Origin: Mycteria americana | Taxonomy: Eukaryota > Chordata > Aves > Ciconiiformes > Ciconiidae | Direction: 5' to 3' | NCBI RefSeq assembly: GCF_035582795.1 | Contig: NC_134367.1 | Coordinates: forward strand, 84,365,062 to 84,429,061 | DNA length: 64,000 nucleotides | Shown: positions 63,194 to 64,000 of the stretch, one piece after another | How the letters are laid out: every line of letters starts with the position of its first letter | Numbering within the stretch: position 1 is the first letter of the stretch | Program-made: the position numbers and the translations under genes | The notes under the pieces: generated by a model | The model's database searches: none | What the model saw: only the letters and a program-made list of their open reading frames with translations | Told to the model about the DNA's origin: nothing

Positions 63194-63909
63194 GCTCTGT
63201 CAATGAGCCCTGCAAGTTCCTGAGCAAAGATTCTCTTTCCCCTTTGAGAAAGATGAATCCCATCAGACGCCAGCAAACCTGGTGCTGTGTAGGCCATCGT
63301 GTTGTCAAAAAAACCAAATCTGTGGTGATGACACCAGCCATGGAGCCATGAGTTGATAGATTGGGTGCCTCTGTTCCTTCTAGTGTCACTGCCCCCAACT
63401 GGAAGGAGAGAGGAGAAAATAACCTGTGCTCCAGCGTCCCTTACTAGCCGTCCCAAGGCCCTGAAGTCTCTTTTGATTGCCCTAGGACTTCGTGTTGCAG
63501 CTTCATCGCCCCCCACATGGAAGAGCAGTAGTGGGTAATAGTCCGAGGGCCGTACCAGGCTAGGGAGTATCCTCATGGCATCCTTCACCCGGGCCCCAGG
63601 GAGGCAGCAGACTTCCCTAAGAGGAGGGTCCGTCCGGCATATCAGACCCTCAGTTCCCCTCAGAAGGGAGTCACCCACCACTGTAACCTGTCTTCTCTTC
63701 CTTGTGGAGGTGGTGTTAATATGAGAAGTATGTTCTTCTGACCTGGGCGACACCTCTGGTGTAGGTAGACTGTCATCCCCATCCTCCACTGACTGGCCTT
63801 CCACCTCCAGGGCCTCATACCTGTTGTACAGAGGCACCTGGGGGGGCGAGGTGGGCAGGGAGGGAGGGAGGGCCTTCGCCTGCCACCACGAGCGTGGACT
63901 TGCCTGCAT
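63184..63909 (-). CDS. CR1 ORF1: SGNH/GDSL-esterase-like protein
   Basis: 241 residues are open here. After a poorly structured N-terminal 70 residues comes an SGNH hydrolase-like domain: block [10 protein letters not shown] (catalytic Ser81), block II glycine in LPGARVKD (G105), block [11 protein letters not shown] (131-138) and block V SDGIHLS with D216 and H219. In canonical SGNH enzymes block III carries a catalytic Asn (GxND); here that position is Asp (GGDE), while Ser, Gly, Asp and His are retained. Esterase domains in CR1 ORF1 are known; the protein is thought to act as the element's RNA/chaperone partner, possibly with lipid or membrane affinity. The ATG at 63,909 directly follows an in-frame TGA (63,912-63,910), so this may be a shortened form of a longer ORF1 whose start was lost or lies out of frame upstream. 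A long C/G run at 63,941-63,961 is a likely frameshift hot spot. Confidence 0.85.
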   Translation of the reverse strand: MQASPRSWWQAKALPPSLPTSPPQVPLYNRYEALEVEGQSVEDGDDSLPTPEVSPRSEEHTSHINTTSTRKRRQVTVVGDSLLRGTEGLICRTDPPLREVCCLPGARVKDAMRILPSLVRPSDYYPLLLFHVGGDEAATRSPRAIKRDFRALGRLVRDAGAQVIFSSLLPVGGSDTRRNRGTQSINSWLHGWCHHHRFGFFDNTMAYTAPGLLASDGIHLSQRGKRIFAQELAGLIDRALN

Positions 63910-64000
63910 TCACTCTCCGCCTTTGAGCTGCTGCCTTCAGCCCGGTGGGGGCGGGGGGGGTAGAGGATTCCCTTGATTGTGGGTTCTTTCTGGTGGCTGC
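63910..64000 (-). other. 5' part of the CR1 element (truncated by window edge)
   Basis: Upstream of the ORF1 ATG on the minus strand: includes a run of eight C and neighbouring C-rich sequence (plus-strand G-run at 63,945-63,960), then sequence reaching the window edge. It may be the N-terminal coding part of ORF1 in another frame or the 5' untranslated region. Confidence 0.5.

Larger units (their letters stand above)
60071..64000 (-). mobile_element. long CR1 LINE with open ORF1 and ORF2 (5' end beyond window)
   Basis: A CR1-clade non-LTR retrotransposon on the minus strand, running from beyond the right edge to its 3' terminus near 60,071. Order on its own strand: partial 5' region, ORF1 (63,909 to 63,184), a 56-nt gap, ORF2 as called here (63,127 to 60,152), and a short 3' untranslated region ending CAATTCTGTGAATCTG. 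Visible length is 3.93 kb, close to full size for the family. Both ORFs are uninterrupted, so this is a young insertion and possibly a recent source copy. Such elements copy themselves by target-primed reverse transcription: the endonuclease nicks DNA and the RT extends the nicked end on the element RNA. The element is probably inserted within or downstream of the plus-strand gene, in opposite orientation. Confidence 0.95.

Overview
This is a window of vertebrate nuclear DNA, almost certainly from a bird. The evidence is the repeat content: every interspersed element I can recognise is a CR1-type LINE, the dominant avian retrotransposon. These include copies with the short octamer-like 3' tails (ATTCTGTG / ATTCTATG) typical of bird CR1, and no A-tailed SINEs of mammalian type are apparent. 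A crocodilian or turtle is less likely but not excluded. The background is AT-rich with no operons, Shine-Dalgarno sites, CRISPR arrays or tRNAs, and most open reading frames are short and chance-like.

Layout. Positions 1 to about 42,500 are gene-poor AT-rich DNA. I see no convincing exons there, only simple repeats, a 5'-truncated CR1 copy (about 17,600-18,338, plus strand), an older CR1 tail (14,605-14,765, minus strand) and two GC-richer unassigned patches (about 16.4-17.3 kb and 19.3-20.7 kb). A strong CpG island (about 42,520-44,240) carries GC boxes, two well-matched CTCF-like motifs facing each other, and the first two coding exons of a plus-strand gene (43,492-43,544 and 43,879-44,108) joined by a 334-bp intron. 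The conceptual product begins with 94 residues, ends in a split codon and continues beyond recognisable exons; I could not name the gene. Positions 44,109 to about 60,070 look like intron or non-coding DNA, holding an ancient decayed CR1 (about 46,425-47,390), a short CR1 tail (57,588-57,741) and several perfect inverted repeats.

From 60,071 to the right edge runs a long, minus-strand CR1 LINE with an open ORF1 (SGNH/GDSL-esterase-like) and an open 991-codon ORF2 (AP-like endonuclease plus reverse transcriptase). The most interesting feature is at the ORF1/ORF2 junction. ORF1 ends in T TTA AAC TAG, a classical -1 slippery heptamer in the correct frame abutting the stop codon. The -1 frame is open straight through into ORF2, which has no ATG for about 240 nt. 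This suggests ORF2 could be made as an ORF1-ORF2 fusion by programmed frameshifting. This is inference from the sequence; I could not check whether it has been described.

No bacterial-type defence system or other wholly new multigene system is visible. The window is best read as the promoter and 5' end of one vertebrate gene set among CR1 elements of several ages.
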